Both the position numbers and the translations under genes were made by a program. The notes under the pieces are model-generated. The model did no database searches. It was not told the origin of the DNA and saw only the letters and a program-made list of their open reading frames with translations. From NCBI GenBank assembly GCA_947492955.1, contig CANLOV010000007.1, positions 1 through 64,000 of the forward strand: a DNA stretch of 64,000 nucleotides. Reading direction: 5' to 3'. This stretch comes from an uncultured Cellulophaga sp. Its GTDB lineage: Bacteria > Bacteroidota > Bacteroidia > Flavobacteriales > Flavobacteriaceae. Shown in pieces: positions 7,546 through 16,181 of the stretch; the first letter of the stretch is position 1, and every line of letters begins with the position of its first letter.

Positions 7546-9786
7546 ATGAAAAAACTACTATTACTAATATGCTTATTAATTTCTTGCACTTTTTATGCGC
7601 AAGATGCAGACCATAAGAGAATTGAAAATATTAAAAATAATTTATTAGCATTATCTGTTGAAAATACGGGGCTTACAGAAAATTTAAAACTAGATATTAA
7701 TGTAACCAACGTTACTTTATCTAATTTTTTAATTGCGGTATCTAAAGTGCATAAAATAAATATTAATGTAGCACAAGATTTACAAAATATAAACATTGTA
7801 AATAATTTTTCTGATGTAAATGTTTCCGATTTACTTGTTTTTTTATGCAAAGAATATAGTTTAGATATTAATTTTACAGGTTCTATCTTATCAATTAAAA
7901 AGTATATTCCTCCTGTAAAAGAAATTGTAAAAGAAGTTCATAAAATAAATTATGATGCCTTAAACAATCTTATTTCCCTAGATTTAAAAAATCATAAATT
8001 AGATGAAGTTTTTAGAAGTATTATAGATGTTACAGGGCAAAATTTGCTCTATAACAACAGCATGGAAAACATACCCCTAAATTTATATTTACATAATGTC
8101 CCTTTTGATACTGCTATGAAAAAATTAGCAGAAACTAATAATTTAATATTTTCCAAATCTAAAGATGGGTTTTATTTATTTGATAGAGAAAATAATTTAT
8201 CTGAAGATAATAATCAGATGCGAAGAAATTTAATTAATAGAGAAAACTATCAATACCAGATATTAGATACTGTAAATAAATTATTAACCGTAAATTTTAA
8301 AAATACTTCTATAGCCTCTATTATTAATGAAATTAGCCGCGATTTAAATTTAGATGTGTATACCGCTACACCATTAAAAGAAGCTGGAAATATAAATTTT
8401 AAAGCAAAGCATATTACATATGATAAACTTTTAGAGTATATGTTCGAAAACGGTGTTAGCAATACAATAGAAAATGTTAAATCATCTAATCTTGCACAAA
8501 ATAATACTAACCAAAATCGTCGTACTCAAAATCAAAATTTCAATAATAATTCAACTTCCGCATCCTCTTCGGGTTTTACATTTAAGAAAGAAGATAACAT
8601 ATATTTCTTTGGAACATCTGACCAGTTAAGTGTTCGTAATATTGAAGTTATTCAATTAATGCACCGTTCTATTGAATTATTAGGTGACCCTATGCAAAAT
8701 TCAGGAGCTAATAGATCTGCAGGAAGAACTGTAGGTGGCAATGTAAACTATTTAGGCGGTGGTTTAAATGGAGGACTTAATAACCAAGGATTTAACAATA
8801 ATAATAGAAACTTATCTAGTAATCAAGGTTTTGGTAATAGTTCTAGACGTATTAACACACAATCTAATTCATTTGGTTCTTCTCATACCAATAGCGCTGA
8901 AGCTCTGGTAAACATTTTACCCGATGATATTAAAACTGATTTAGATATAAGAGTAGATTTTGAACTTAATAGCTTTTTAGTAAGTGGTCCTGCAGCCAAT
9001 ATTAATCGATTTAAAAAATTTATTAAAGAAATAGACAAACCTGTTCCTGTAATACTTATAGAGGTAATGCTTATTGAAGTTAAAAAATCTTCTACTGTAG
9101 AAACAGGTATTAGTTGGGGTATTGCCGATGAACCTTCAGCGACAAAAGGAAAACTTTTTCCTGAAGCAGATTTTACCTTAGGGGCTAAAACAATTAATAA
9201 AGTTATTGGTGGTTTTGATGGTTTTGGTTCTTTTAATATAGGTAGAGTTGTTCCTGAGTTTTTTGCTAATATAAAAGCATTAGAAGCTAATGGAAATATA
9301 AAAATTAGGTCAACTCCCAAGCTATCTACCTTAAACGGTCACAGAGCTAATATGTCTATTGGAGAAACCACATATTACGTAGTTACCAACCAGAATTTTT
9401 TTGGAGTACAGAACCCTACATCATCTGAAATACGTAACTACCAACCTATTGATGCTGAGTTAGCTATTAGTATTAAACCTTTAGTTTCTGGTAACGGACA
9501 AATAACCCTAGATATTAATGTAATACAATCTGATTTTAGTGGAGAACGGATTGAGAATGATGCACCGCCTGGTCTAACATCTAGAGAGTTTAGTTCTATT
9601 ATTAGAATGCAAGATCAAGATTTAGCTGTTTTAGGTGGTTTAGAAGAAAAAACAAAGAACGATTCTGGTAATGGTGTTCCTTTTTTAGCGCGTGTACCAA
9701 TTATTAAATGGCTTTTTAGTAGTAGAAAAAGAGAAGATTCTAAACAAAAGCTTACCATACTAATAAAACCAACAGTTATATACTAG
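7546..9786 (+). CDS. gspD: Outer-membrane secretin (GspD/PilQ family)
   Basis: A 746-residue protein with a signal peptide ending at FYAQ (residue 19). Several short periplasmic N-domains follow (residues about 45-130, 140-215 and 230-300). Next comes an Asn/Gln/Ser-rich segment (about 315-345) and a Gly/Asn-rich stretch (about 380-445). The C-terminal secretin domain includes VPVILIEVMLIEV, a conserved ISWG region and the final VLGGLEEKTKNDS, VPFLARVPIIKWLFSS and LTILIKPTVI motifs. This is the classical end of secretins. The low-complexity inserts are unusual but common in Bacteroidota. It forms the outer-membrane gate of the machine encoded by this operon. The start lies 5 bp after gspE. 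Confidence 0.9.
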   Translation: MKKLLLLICLLISCTFYAQDADHKRIENIKNNLLALSVENTGLTENLKLDINVTNVTLSNFLIAVSKVHKININVAQDLQNINIVNNFSDVNVSDLLVFLCKEYSLDINFTGSILSIKKYIPPVKEIVKEVHKINYDALNNLISLDLKNHKLDEVFRSIIDVTGQNLLYNNSMENIPLNLYLHNVPFDTAMKKLAETNNLIFSKSKDGFYLFDRENNLSEDNNQMRRNLINRENYQYQILDTVNKLLTVNFKNTSIASIINEISRDLNLDVYTATPLKEAGNINFKAKHITYDKLLEYMFENGVSNTIENVKSSNLAQNNTNQNRRTQNQNFNNNSTSASSSGFTFKKEDNIYFFGTSDQLSVRNIEVIQLMHRSIELLGDPMQNSGANRSAGRTVGGNVNYLGGGLNGGLNNQGFNNNNRNLSSNQGFGNSSRRINTQSNSFGSSHTNSAEALVNILPDDIKTDLDIRVDFELNSFLVSGPAANINRFKKFIKEIDKPVPVILIEVMLIEVKKSSTVETGISWGIADEPSATKGKLFPEADFTLGAKTINKVIGGFDGFGSFNIGRVVPEFFANIKALEANGNIKIRSTPKLSTLNGHRANMSIGETTYYVVTNQNFFGVQNPTSSEIRNYQPIDAELAISIKPLVSGNGQITLDINVIQSDFSGERIENDAPPGLTSREFSSIIRMQDQDLAVLGGLEEKTKNDSGNGVPFLARVPIIKWLFSSRKREDSKQKLTILIKPTVIY

Positions 9787-11000
9787 TGTTAAAAAAAATT
9801 ACAACATACATAAAAGAAGGTCTTGTTTTTTATGCTATAGAAATATGTGATACTTCTAGTGACAAACAATACCATATAATAGAAGTTATTAAAAAGAAAG
9901 GTGAGTTAATTATCTCTAAAGAAAAAACCATTACAAAAGTAGAAGACATACCCTCTTTTATAGATAAAAAAGATTCTCCTTTATTTTTATGTATGAACAC
10001 CAAAAATGTAGTTACTAAGTTAACTCCTTTAAATAGTAATAAAAACCCAGAAGCTATAGTACATAGCATATTCCCTAATTTAAGTTTTGATAATTTTTAT
10101 TATCAAATCTCACAAACAAAAATTAATACCATAATTTCAATAGTTAAAAAGGGAGAAATTAATGCGCTTTTAGAAAAATTAAAAACGCTAAAATTACTGG
10201 TTACTAATTTTAGCTTAGGAATTTCTAATTTAACTGCAATTACGAGTTATACCCAAGAAAATCAAATTTACACCTCTAACTCAAAGATACATTTAGAAAA
10301 TAATTCAATTGTATCAATTTCAGATTTAACAGATAAGAATAATTTTAATATTATAAGCGATTTAAAAGTCGCTAATAATAGTATTTTAGGATTCTCAAGT
10401 GTTATAAATTATATATCCAAAGGCACACAAAACCTTACTAATTTTTCTGCGATTTCAGAGGATTTAGAAAATGAATTTAAAAACAAAAGGTTTTTTAACT
10501 TACTCTTAAAATCTTTTTTGATACTTGTTTTAAGTATTTTAGTTATTAATTTTTTAATTTTTAGTCATTATTTTTCAAAAGTAGAAGTTCTAGAAACTAC
10601 TTTATCTGCTAACACAATCAATAAAGAGCATCTACAAAAATTAAAAACCAAAGTAGAAAAAAAAGAAGAATTCGTAAATACTTTATTATCCGCAGCAAAT
10701 TCTAAATCTTCGTATTATACAGATCAAATTGCACAAAGTATTCCAAATACTATTTTATTAGATGAAATAAGGTATCAACCTTTTGTAAAACCCGTTAGAG
10801 AATCTAAGCCTATTGAAGTAAAATCTAATATTATAACTGTATCAGGTAAAACTATCAGTGGTCATGATTTTTCCTTATGGATAGAAACTGTAGAAAAGTT
10901 AGATTGGGTGATATCTGTTAAGACATATGATTATGACTATAATTCTAAGAATACTTCCAATTTCTCTATAAAAATTAATATGTACGAGGATGAAGAGTAA
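9786..11000 (+). CDS. PilM/PilN-like (GspL-like) inner-membrane assembly protein
   Basis: A 404-residue protein. An N-terminal cytoplasmic part (about 1-235) has the weak actin-like pattern expected for PilM/GspL. One transmembrane helix (about 240-262, LLLKSFLILVLSILVINFLIF) follows, then a coiled coil and a periplasmic ferredoxin-like PilN/GspL domain (about 300-400, with IPNTILLDEIRYQP). It therefore looks like a PilM-PilN fusion or a GspL. It starts with GTG at 9786, sharing one base with the secretin stop (TAGTG), which suggests translational coupling. The role would be to link the ATPase to the periplasmic assembly. Sequence signals are weak, so the call relies on topology plus position between secretin and PilO-like genes. 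Confidence 0.65.
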   Translation: MLKKITTYIKEGLVFYAIEICDTSSDKQYHIIEVIKKKGELIISKEKTITKVEDIPSFIDKKDSPLFLCMNTKNVVTKLTPLNSNKNPEAIVHSIFPNLSFDNFYYQISQTKINTIISIVKKGEINALLEKLKTLKLLVTNFSLGISNLTAITSYTQENQIYTSNSKIHLENNSIVSISDLTDKNNFNIISDLKVANNSILGFSSVINYISKGTQNLTNFSAISEDLENEFKNKRFFNLLLKSFLILVLSILVINFLIFSHYFSKVEVLETTLSANTINKEHLQKLKTKVEKKEEFVNTLLSAANSKSSYYTDQIAQSIPNTILLDEIRYQPFVKPVRESKPIEVKSNIITVSGKTISGHDFSLWIETVEKLDWVISVKTYDYDYNSKNTSNFSIKINMYEDEE

Positions 11001-11502
11001 AACAAAAAATAATATCTTAATAGGTACTATATTAATAGTATTATTTCTATGCTATAAATTTTCTATATCTAATACAATAGCCATAAAAAAAGAATACAAT
11101 AAACTTGTAAAGCAAGAAATTATATTTAAAGATATACCTAAACAGCTTTCTTTATATTCTAACAAGGAAATATATTACGATTCTATTTTAAAAACCATGA
11201 ATCTAGGGGATACATCTTTAGAAAATAATTTATTACGTATTTTAAATACAGAAGCAAAGACTAATACTTTTAAAATAATTGACTTTAATAAACCTCACAC
11301 ATACAGAACAGAGGATAATGTTTATAATACTTATAATTTCACCCTTCAAGGAGAATTTAATTCTTTATTAAAAACTGTATACAAAATTGAACAGAGTAAT
11401 ACTTTTGGAGAAATAATTCATTTAAATTTTCAAAAAAAGAAGAATTATAATACTAGAAAAAACTTTTTAACAGCTACAATGTTTATTCAAAATATTAAAT
11501 AA
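10990..11502 (+). CDS. PilO/GspM-like inner-membrane assembly protein
   Basis: A 170-residue bitopic protein: a short basic N-terminus, one transmembrane helix (about residues 8-28), a short coiled coil, and a periplasmic domain ending in a beta-strand pattern (YNFTLQGEFNSLLKTVYKIE), which is the usual PilO/GspM signature. The ATG lies inside the last codons of the preceding gene (11-bp overlap). It is expected to pair with the PilM/PilN-like protein in the inner-membrane platform. No GspF/PilC gene follows, which is unusual for such an operon. Confidence 0.65.
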   Translation: MKSKTKNNILIGTILIVLFLCYKFSISNTIAIKKEYNKLVKQEIIFKDIPKQLSLYSNKEIYYDSILKTMNLGDTSLENNLLRILNTEAKTNTFKIIDFNKPHTYRTEDNVYNTYNFTLQGEFNSLLKTVYKIEQSNTFGEIIHLNFQKKKNYNTRKNFLTATMFIQNIK

Positions 11503-11534
11503 TATGTAAATTTTAATTTAATTTATTTATTTTC

Positions 11535-13493
11535 ATGGCAATGAAAAAACTATTAAATTATATAACTGTATTAATATTGTTTTTGTTTTCAAAAACAATT
11601 ATCTCTCAAGTTCCGTTATATAACCAAGTTTTAGTTAGTGATGTTGGTGTTAGAAACAATATTGGATCTGCCAACACAAGTAGAAATATTGCTATAAATG
11701 AAGATGGAATAATTTATGTTGCTTTTACTGGTTCATTAGGGATAAGAGTAGCTAAAAGTACGGACAGAGGGCAAAGTTTTTTACCTAGTGTTTTAGTTTC
11801 AGATTTAAATTCTGATCCAGAAATTATTGTAAATGAATCTGGTATAATTTTTATTTCTTGGATTCAAGGGAATAATATTATGTTATCTAGAAGTACCGAT
11901 TCAGGGCAAACATTTAGTACAGGAGAAGTTATAGGTGCTGGTATAGGAAAAGCTCCACATATGGCTATATTTGGAAATAGAGTACATATTGTGGATCAAA
12001 TAGGTCAATCTATATACACAAATACGGATAACGGAATTGGCGATTTTAACTTAACAAAAATGTCAACATCATATGTATATGCAGATATACGTACAGATAT
12101 TAATGGTATTGTATATGTACCAACAGATGACCCAAATTTATATTTATTTGAAAGTATTGATAGCGGCTTTAATTTTACCCCCATTTCATTATTACCACAA
12201 GCTAGCGTATTTTTTTCTAGTTATGCTTTAAGTGATAGCCCTAATGGTACATTTATTTTTGTTGGAGGAGGTAGTATTGGTGTGGGTGACGATACTAGTA
12301 GCATTGGATACAAAATAGACGTTTCTAATGGGCAAACTAATCAAATAACTTTAGGAGAAAACGAAATAACTCCAGAAGGGAGAACATTGTTTGCTGATAA
12401 TTTTGGTGCTTTAGTAGATGGCTTTAGAGATTCCTCAGGAAATCTTTTAATGAATATTAGTTATAACCAAGGAGAAAGCTTTCCTATTTCTATAGTAATT
12501 GCAAATGGAGAAAGCCATAATATTGATAGAAATCCTTTACATGACGATTTAAATGTAGCCTACGAACAAAGTGGACAAGTGTATATGAACGTATATGATG
12601 GTTTATTAAGAAGTATTAAAATAATAAAACCAGAAACACCCTATTCTTTTTGTAAAAATGAAACATTTGAATTGCCTTATACTCTTTCAGGAAATTTTGA
12701 CCCTAATAGTATTTTTGAAGTATATCTAAGTGATGAGAATGGAAGTTTTAAAAATAAAATATTAATTGGGAGTATTAATGCTAATATCAGTGGTACTATT
12801 TTCTCAACAATCCCTAATAATATTGGTAATAGTTCTAATTATAGAATACAAATACAATCTGAGTCAAACTTTATTCAAAGTAATATAATAAAAGTAGAAA
12901 TAACTAGCCCCAATATCGCTTCGTCTGAAACTATTCCTAATTTAACTTATAAGGATAATACTTCTTTTGGCACAAACACAGATGGGTTTGTTATCTTTAA
13001 TTTAACAGAAAGAGAAAATGATATTTTAGAAGGACAATCCTCCTCCGATTTTCAAGTTACTTACTATATAGATGAAGAAAGAACAATACCAATAATAAGC
13101 CCTTCTATTTTTTTAAATACAATTAAAGGAGAACAAATTATATATGTAAACGTAGTTAGTAATATAAATCCAGATTGCTATTCTAAAACACATTTTAATA
13201 TAAAAGTGGAACACCCTGGAGTAATCTTCCCTAAATTTTTCACCCCAAATAATGACCAAAATAATGATTTTTGGAAAATAGAAAACATTGATAATGATGA
13301 CACTGCAGAGATTATTATTTTTGATCGTTATGGTAAATTTCTAGCACAAGTAAATCCAAAATCATTAGGATGGGATGGCACATATAATGGAGCTCCTTTA
13401 CCTGCAAACGAATATTGGTTTATAGCTAATTATATAGACCCAATAGATAATACTATTAAAAAACACAAAGGGCATTTTGTGTTAAAAAGATAA
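11535..13493 (+). CDS. T9SS-secreted BNR-type beta-propeller protein
   Basis: A 652-residue protein with a signal peptide ending near SQ (residue 25). Repeated sialidase-like Asp-box patterns follow (STDRGQSF, STDSGQTF, SIDSGFNF, YNQGESFP), so the N-terminal 370 residues are probably a beta-propeller. An Ig-like region comes next. The last 90 residues are a type B T9SS sorting domain (TIGR04131 type): FFTPNNDQNNDFWKIEN, then IFDRYGKFL, WDGTYNG and a final KGHFVLKR. No catalytic sialidase residues could be assigned, so a binding or structural role is as likely as an enzyme. It follows the PilO-like gene by 32 bp and may be in the same operon. The start could also be the ATG at 11541 (MKKLLNY). 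Confidence 0.8.
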   Translation: MAMKKLLNYITVLILFLFSKTIISQVPLYNQVLVSDVGVRNNIGSANTSRNIAINEDGIIYVAFTGSLGIRVAKSTDRGQSFLPSVLVSDLNSDPEIIVNESGIIFISWIQGNNIMLSRSTDSGQTFSTGEVIGAGIGKAPHMAIFGNRVHIVDQIGQSIYTNTDNGIGDFNLTKMSTSYVYADIRTDINGIVYVPTDDPNLYLFESIDSGFNFTPISLLPQASVFFSSYALSDSPNGTFIFVGGGSIGVGDDTSSIGYKIDVSNGQTNQITLGENEITPEGRTLFADNFGALVDGFRDSSGNLLMNISYNQGESFPISIVIANGESHNIDRNPLHDDLNVAYEQSGQVYMNVYDGLLRSIKIIKPETPYSFCKNETFELPYTLSGNFDPNSIFEVYLSDENGSFKNKILIGSINANISGTIFSTIPNNIGNSSNYRIQIQSESNFIQSNIIKVEITSPNIASSETIPNLTYKDNTSFGTNTDGFVIFNLTERENDILEGQSSSDFQVTYYIDEERTIPIISPSIFLNTIKGEQIIYVNVVSNINPDCYSKTHFNIKVEHPGVIFPKFFTPNNDQNNDFWKIENIDNDDTAEIIIFDRYGKFLAQVNPKSLGWDGTYNGAPLPANEYWFIANYIDPIDNTIKKHKGHFVLKR

Positions 13494-13551
13494 AATCAAA
13501 GAATATTTTAAAACACATTTTACAAATAGTACTTATTCTATTGTAAAGCAA

Positions 13552-13559
13552 TACCTTTG
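13552..13559 (+). promoter_or_regulatory. Bacteroidota -7 box (TACCTTTG) for rsmB
   Basis: An exact match to TAnnTTTG lies 24 bp before the ATG at 13583. Transcription would start a few bases downstream, inside the frame that opens at GTG 13559, so that longer N-terminus cannot be translated from this promoter. No clear TTG -33 element is visible. Confidence 0.5.
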
Positions 13560-13582
13560 TGCACTTTAATTTTTTAGTTAGA

Positions 13583-14797
13583 ATGAAATTACACAGGAAT
13601 TTAGTCTTTGCGGTTGTTGATGCGTTAAATTTAATATTTAATGAAGATGAGTATGCAGATAAAGTAATAGGGAAAGTTTTAAAGTTCGATAAACGTTGGG
13701 GAGCTAGAGATAGAGGTTTTATTGCAGAAACCACCTATGATATTGTACGTTGGAAGCGTTTATATACCGAAATAGCAGAGGTAAAAGCCCCTTATAGTAG
13801 ACCAAATCTTTTTCGATTATTTGTTGTTTGGGCGGTTTTAAAAGGAATAGAAATCCCTGATTGGAAACAAATAGAAGCGGTTCCTAGTAGAAAAATAAAA
13901 GGAAAGTTTGATGAATTATCTAAAATTAGAAAATTTAAAGAATCTATTCCAGATTGGTTAGATGATTTAGGGGTAAGTACATTAGGAGAAAAACTATGGA
14001 CTAAAGAAATACATGCACAAAATCAGCAAGCGGAAGTAATTTTAAGAGCAAATACATTACTAGCTACAAAAGAACAGGTTCACGATGCTTTATTAGACGA
14101 TAATATTGAAACTGATTTTATAGAAGGCTATTCTAATGCATTAAAGTTAAAGAAGAGAGCCAACGTTTTTAAAACAGATGCTTTTAGCAAAGGCTTGTTC
14201 GAAGTTCAAGATGCTTCCTCACAATTAGTAGCTCCATTTTTAGATGTAAAACCAGGACAACGAGTAGTAGATACTTGTGCAGGTGCAGGTGGTAAAACAC
14301 TACATTTAGCAACACTAATGCAAAATAAAGGGCAATTAATTGCGCTAGATATTTATGAAAGGAAGTTAATTGAATTAAAAAAACGTGCAAAACGGGCAAA
14401 AGCTCATAATGTAGAAACCAGACACATAAATTCTACAAAAGTATTTAAAAAATTATACGGAAGCGCAGATAGAGTTTTAGTAGATGCACCATGTACTGGA
14501 TTAGGTGTTTTACGTAGAAATCCAGATTCTAAATGGAAATCTAAACCCGAGTATTTAGAAAGAGTAATGGCTACACAAAAAGAGGTGCTACGAGATTATA
14601 GTAAAATAGTAAAACCTGGTGGTAAATTAGTATATGCTACATGTTCTATACTACCACAAGAAAATAAAGACCAAGTGAAAGCATTTTTAGCTTCAGAAGA
14701 AGGTAAAACTTTTAGTTACGTACAAGATAAAAATATTTTTGCCTCTACTAGTGGTTATGATGGCTTCTATATGGCTTTGCTAGAGAAAGAAAAATAA
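13583..14797 (+). CDS. rsmB: 16S rRNA (cytosine-5)-methyltransferase, RsmB/NOL1-NOP2-Sun family
   Basis: A 404-residue SAM-dependent RNA methyltransferase. The N-terminal NusB-like/RsmB helical part is followed by the Rossmann core: DTCAGAGGKTLHLA (SAM loop), LIALDIYERKL, VLVDAPCTGLGVLRRNPD and KLVYATCSILPQEN. Both family cysteines are present: C304 in the APCTG motif and C354 in the ATCS motif, the latter being the methyl-transfer nucleophile in this family. The ATG at 13583 (MKLHRNLV) was chosen over an in-frame GTG at 13559 because the promoter box ends there. It is a single-gene unit ending at a bidirectional terminator. Some relatives modify other rRNA or tRNA cytosines, so the exact target is by family. 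Confidence 0.88.
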   Translation: MKLHRNLVFAVVDALNLIFNEDEYADKVIGKVLKFDKRWGARDRGFIAETTYDIVRWKRLYTEIAEVKAPYSRPNLFRLFVVWAVLKGIEIPDWKQIEAVPSRKIKGKFDELSKIRKFKESIPDWLDDLGVSTLGEKLWTKEIHAQNQQAEVILRANTLLATKEQVHDALLDDNIETDFIEGYSNALKLKKRANVFKTDAFSKGLFEVQDASSQLVAPFLDVKPGQRVVDTCAGAGGKTLHLATLMQNKGQLIALDIYERKLIELKKRAKRAKAHNVETRHINSTKVFKKLYGSADRVLVDAPCTGLGVLRRNPDSKWKSKPEYLERVMATQKEVLRDYSKIVKPGGKLVYATCSILPQENKDQVKAFLASEEGKTFSYVQDKNIFASTSGYDGFYMALLEKEK

Positions 14798-14812
14798 ACA
14801 ACACTGTAAATT

Positions 14813-14846
14813 AAAAAATCAAGATTATTTAAAATCTTGATTTTTT
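14813..14846. terminator. Bidirectional terminator between rsmB and the GH5 gene
   Basis: A perfect 14-bp stem (arms 14813-14826 and 14833-14846) with a 6-nt loop, A-rich on the left and T-rich on the right, so it can end transcription on both strands. The minus-strand GH5 stop codon and its last codons lie inside the hairpin. Confidence 0.8.
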
Positions 14847-15928
14847 TCTTTCATTTCATCTCGTACCATAGTACCAGAAGTTGTTAATTGGTTTTCGTTC
14901 CAACCTCCAGTTCCAGATGCTCCTGGTGGTAAAGCAGCAGATGCTTCTTCTTTATCTGCTATAGACCAATTGCACCAAGAAATTTTATGCTCATCTAAAA
15001 AATTCCACCATAGAATAGCTTCAGCAGTATCTATAATTCCATTTCCAGATGCTTCTGTAACACCAAATTCAGTAACAAACAACGCTATATTTGCATCTAT
15101 AGCCTGTTTTGCTATATTTCTTAATTCTTGCTTATGAGTAGAAGAATAGTAATGTAAAGTATAAGCTATATTGTCATCATTAATTGTATTGCCTATAACT
15201 TCATCTACACGCTGAGACCAAGTTCTAGTACCACATATTACAATATTTTTAGTATCATATTTTCTAATTTCTGATAAGACAGCTTCATGATAAGGCTTTA
15301 AAACGTTATCCCAAGAAACATCTAAAGGCTCATTATAAATCTCATAAATAATATTTGGCTTATCTCCATATTTTTGTGCCACTTCTGCAAAAAATATTTT
15401 TGCTTCCTCTAAGTAATCTTCTGCATGGTGACTATGCCAATCTACAATTACATAAATTCCAGCTTCTATAGCAGCATCAATTACGTTAAACACTTTTTCT
15501 TTTTCAATTTCTGGCTTATAAATATAACCTTGTTTATCTTCTCCTTCATCTATTCCCATAGCAGCTCTTATTACAGTAGCTTGCCAATCATCCTTAAGCC
15601 AAATAACAGCTTCCCTTGTATAAAATTGCCCCATCCATTGACTCCAAAATAGAGACATTCCTCTTAGTTGTATGGGATTACTATTTTTATCTACAATTTT
15701 ATTGCCTTGCACACTTAATTGTCCATAAGTAGCTACAACAGATTCTGTAACAACATCGGAGTCTTCCATTTCATCTGAATCCATATCATCTGTGTCATCA
15801 GTTTCTTCCGGGACTTCATCTTCCATTACTTTGTCTACTGACTCTTTAATAATTTCACTATCCTTTCCGCATGAAACAGACACTATAAAAAGGATGAACA
15901 ACAGTAAGTATAATTTATTTTTTATCAT
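14825..15928 (-). CDS. GH5 endoglucanase-like surface lipoprotein
   Basis: A 367-residue lipoprotein. The lipobox ends at C20 (FIVSVSC), followed by a strongly acidic linker (about 30-60, rich in E and D) that suggests surface exposure. The catalytic domain (about 68-360) is GH5-like: QLRGMSLFWSQW, VIRAAMGI, YVIVDWHSHH, the acid/base E200 in YEIYNEP, LHYY, the nucleophile E287 in FVTEFGV and W in SWCNWSIADK. This pattern fits GH5 subfamily 2 endo-beta-1,4-glucanases. The expected job is cleaving beta-glucan chains at the cell surface. It stands alone, converging on rsmB through a shared terminator. Substrate is inferred from the subfamily pattern only. Confidence 0.85.
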   Translation of the reverse strand: MIKNKLYLLLFILFIVSVSCGKDSEIIKESVDKVMEDEVPEETDDTDDMDSDEMEDSDVVTESVVATYGQLSVQGNKIVDKNSNPIQLRGMSLFWSQWMGQFYTREAVIWLKDDWQATVIRAAMGIDEGEDKQGYIYKPEIEKEKVFNVIDAAIEAGIYVIVDWHSHHAEDYLEEAKIFFAEVAQKYGDKPNIIYEIYNEPLDVSWDNVLKPYHEAVLSEIRKYDTKNIVICGTRTWSQRVDEVIGNTINDDNIAYTLHYYSSTHKQELRNIAKQAIDANIALFVTEFGVTEASGNGIIDTAEAILWWNFLDEHKISWCNWSIADKEEASAALPPGASGTGGWNENQLTTSGTMVRDEMKEKNQDFK

Positions 15929-16139
15929 AATAGTTTATCATATAGTGTTTAATACTATACTAACGTATAAAAGCATAATATATCATACTTAATTTAATAA
16001 AAATTTCTCATTTATATGCTTTTGTATAATTACTAATTAAAAATTTGGAAAAATAATATTTAATTACAGTCTAAAAGTAATCAACAATAAGATAAAAAAA
16101 CTGTTAACTTTTCTATGTTAATTTTACACATTAAAGTCG

Positions 16140-16147
16140 TAAATTTG
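16140..16147 (+). promoter_or_regulatory. Bacteroidota -7 box (TAAATTTG) for purL
   Basis: An exact TAnnTTTG match lies 34 bp upstream of the purL ATG. A -33 TTG is not obvious. Position and match make it the likely purL promoter. Confidence 0.5.
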
Positions 16148-16181
16148 TAGTTTCTTAAAACCATACAATTTACGAATTCAA

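Noticed and set aside
13559-13582. Longer N-terminus of RsmB starting at GTG 13559
   Set aside because: The GTG overlaps the likely promoter box, and the extra residues (MHFNFLVR) do not look like part of the domain.
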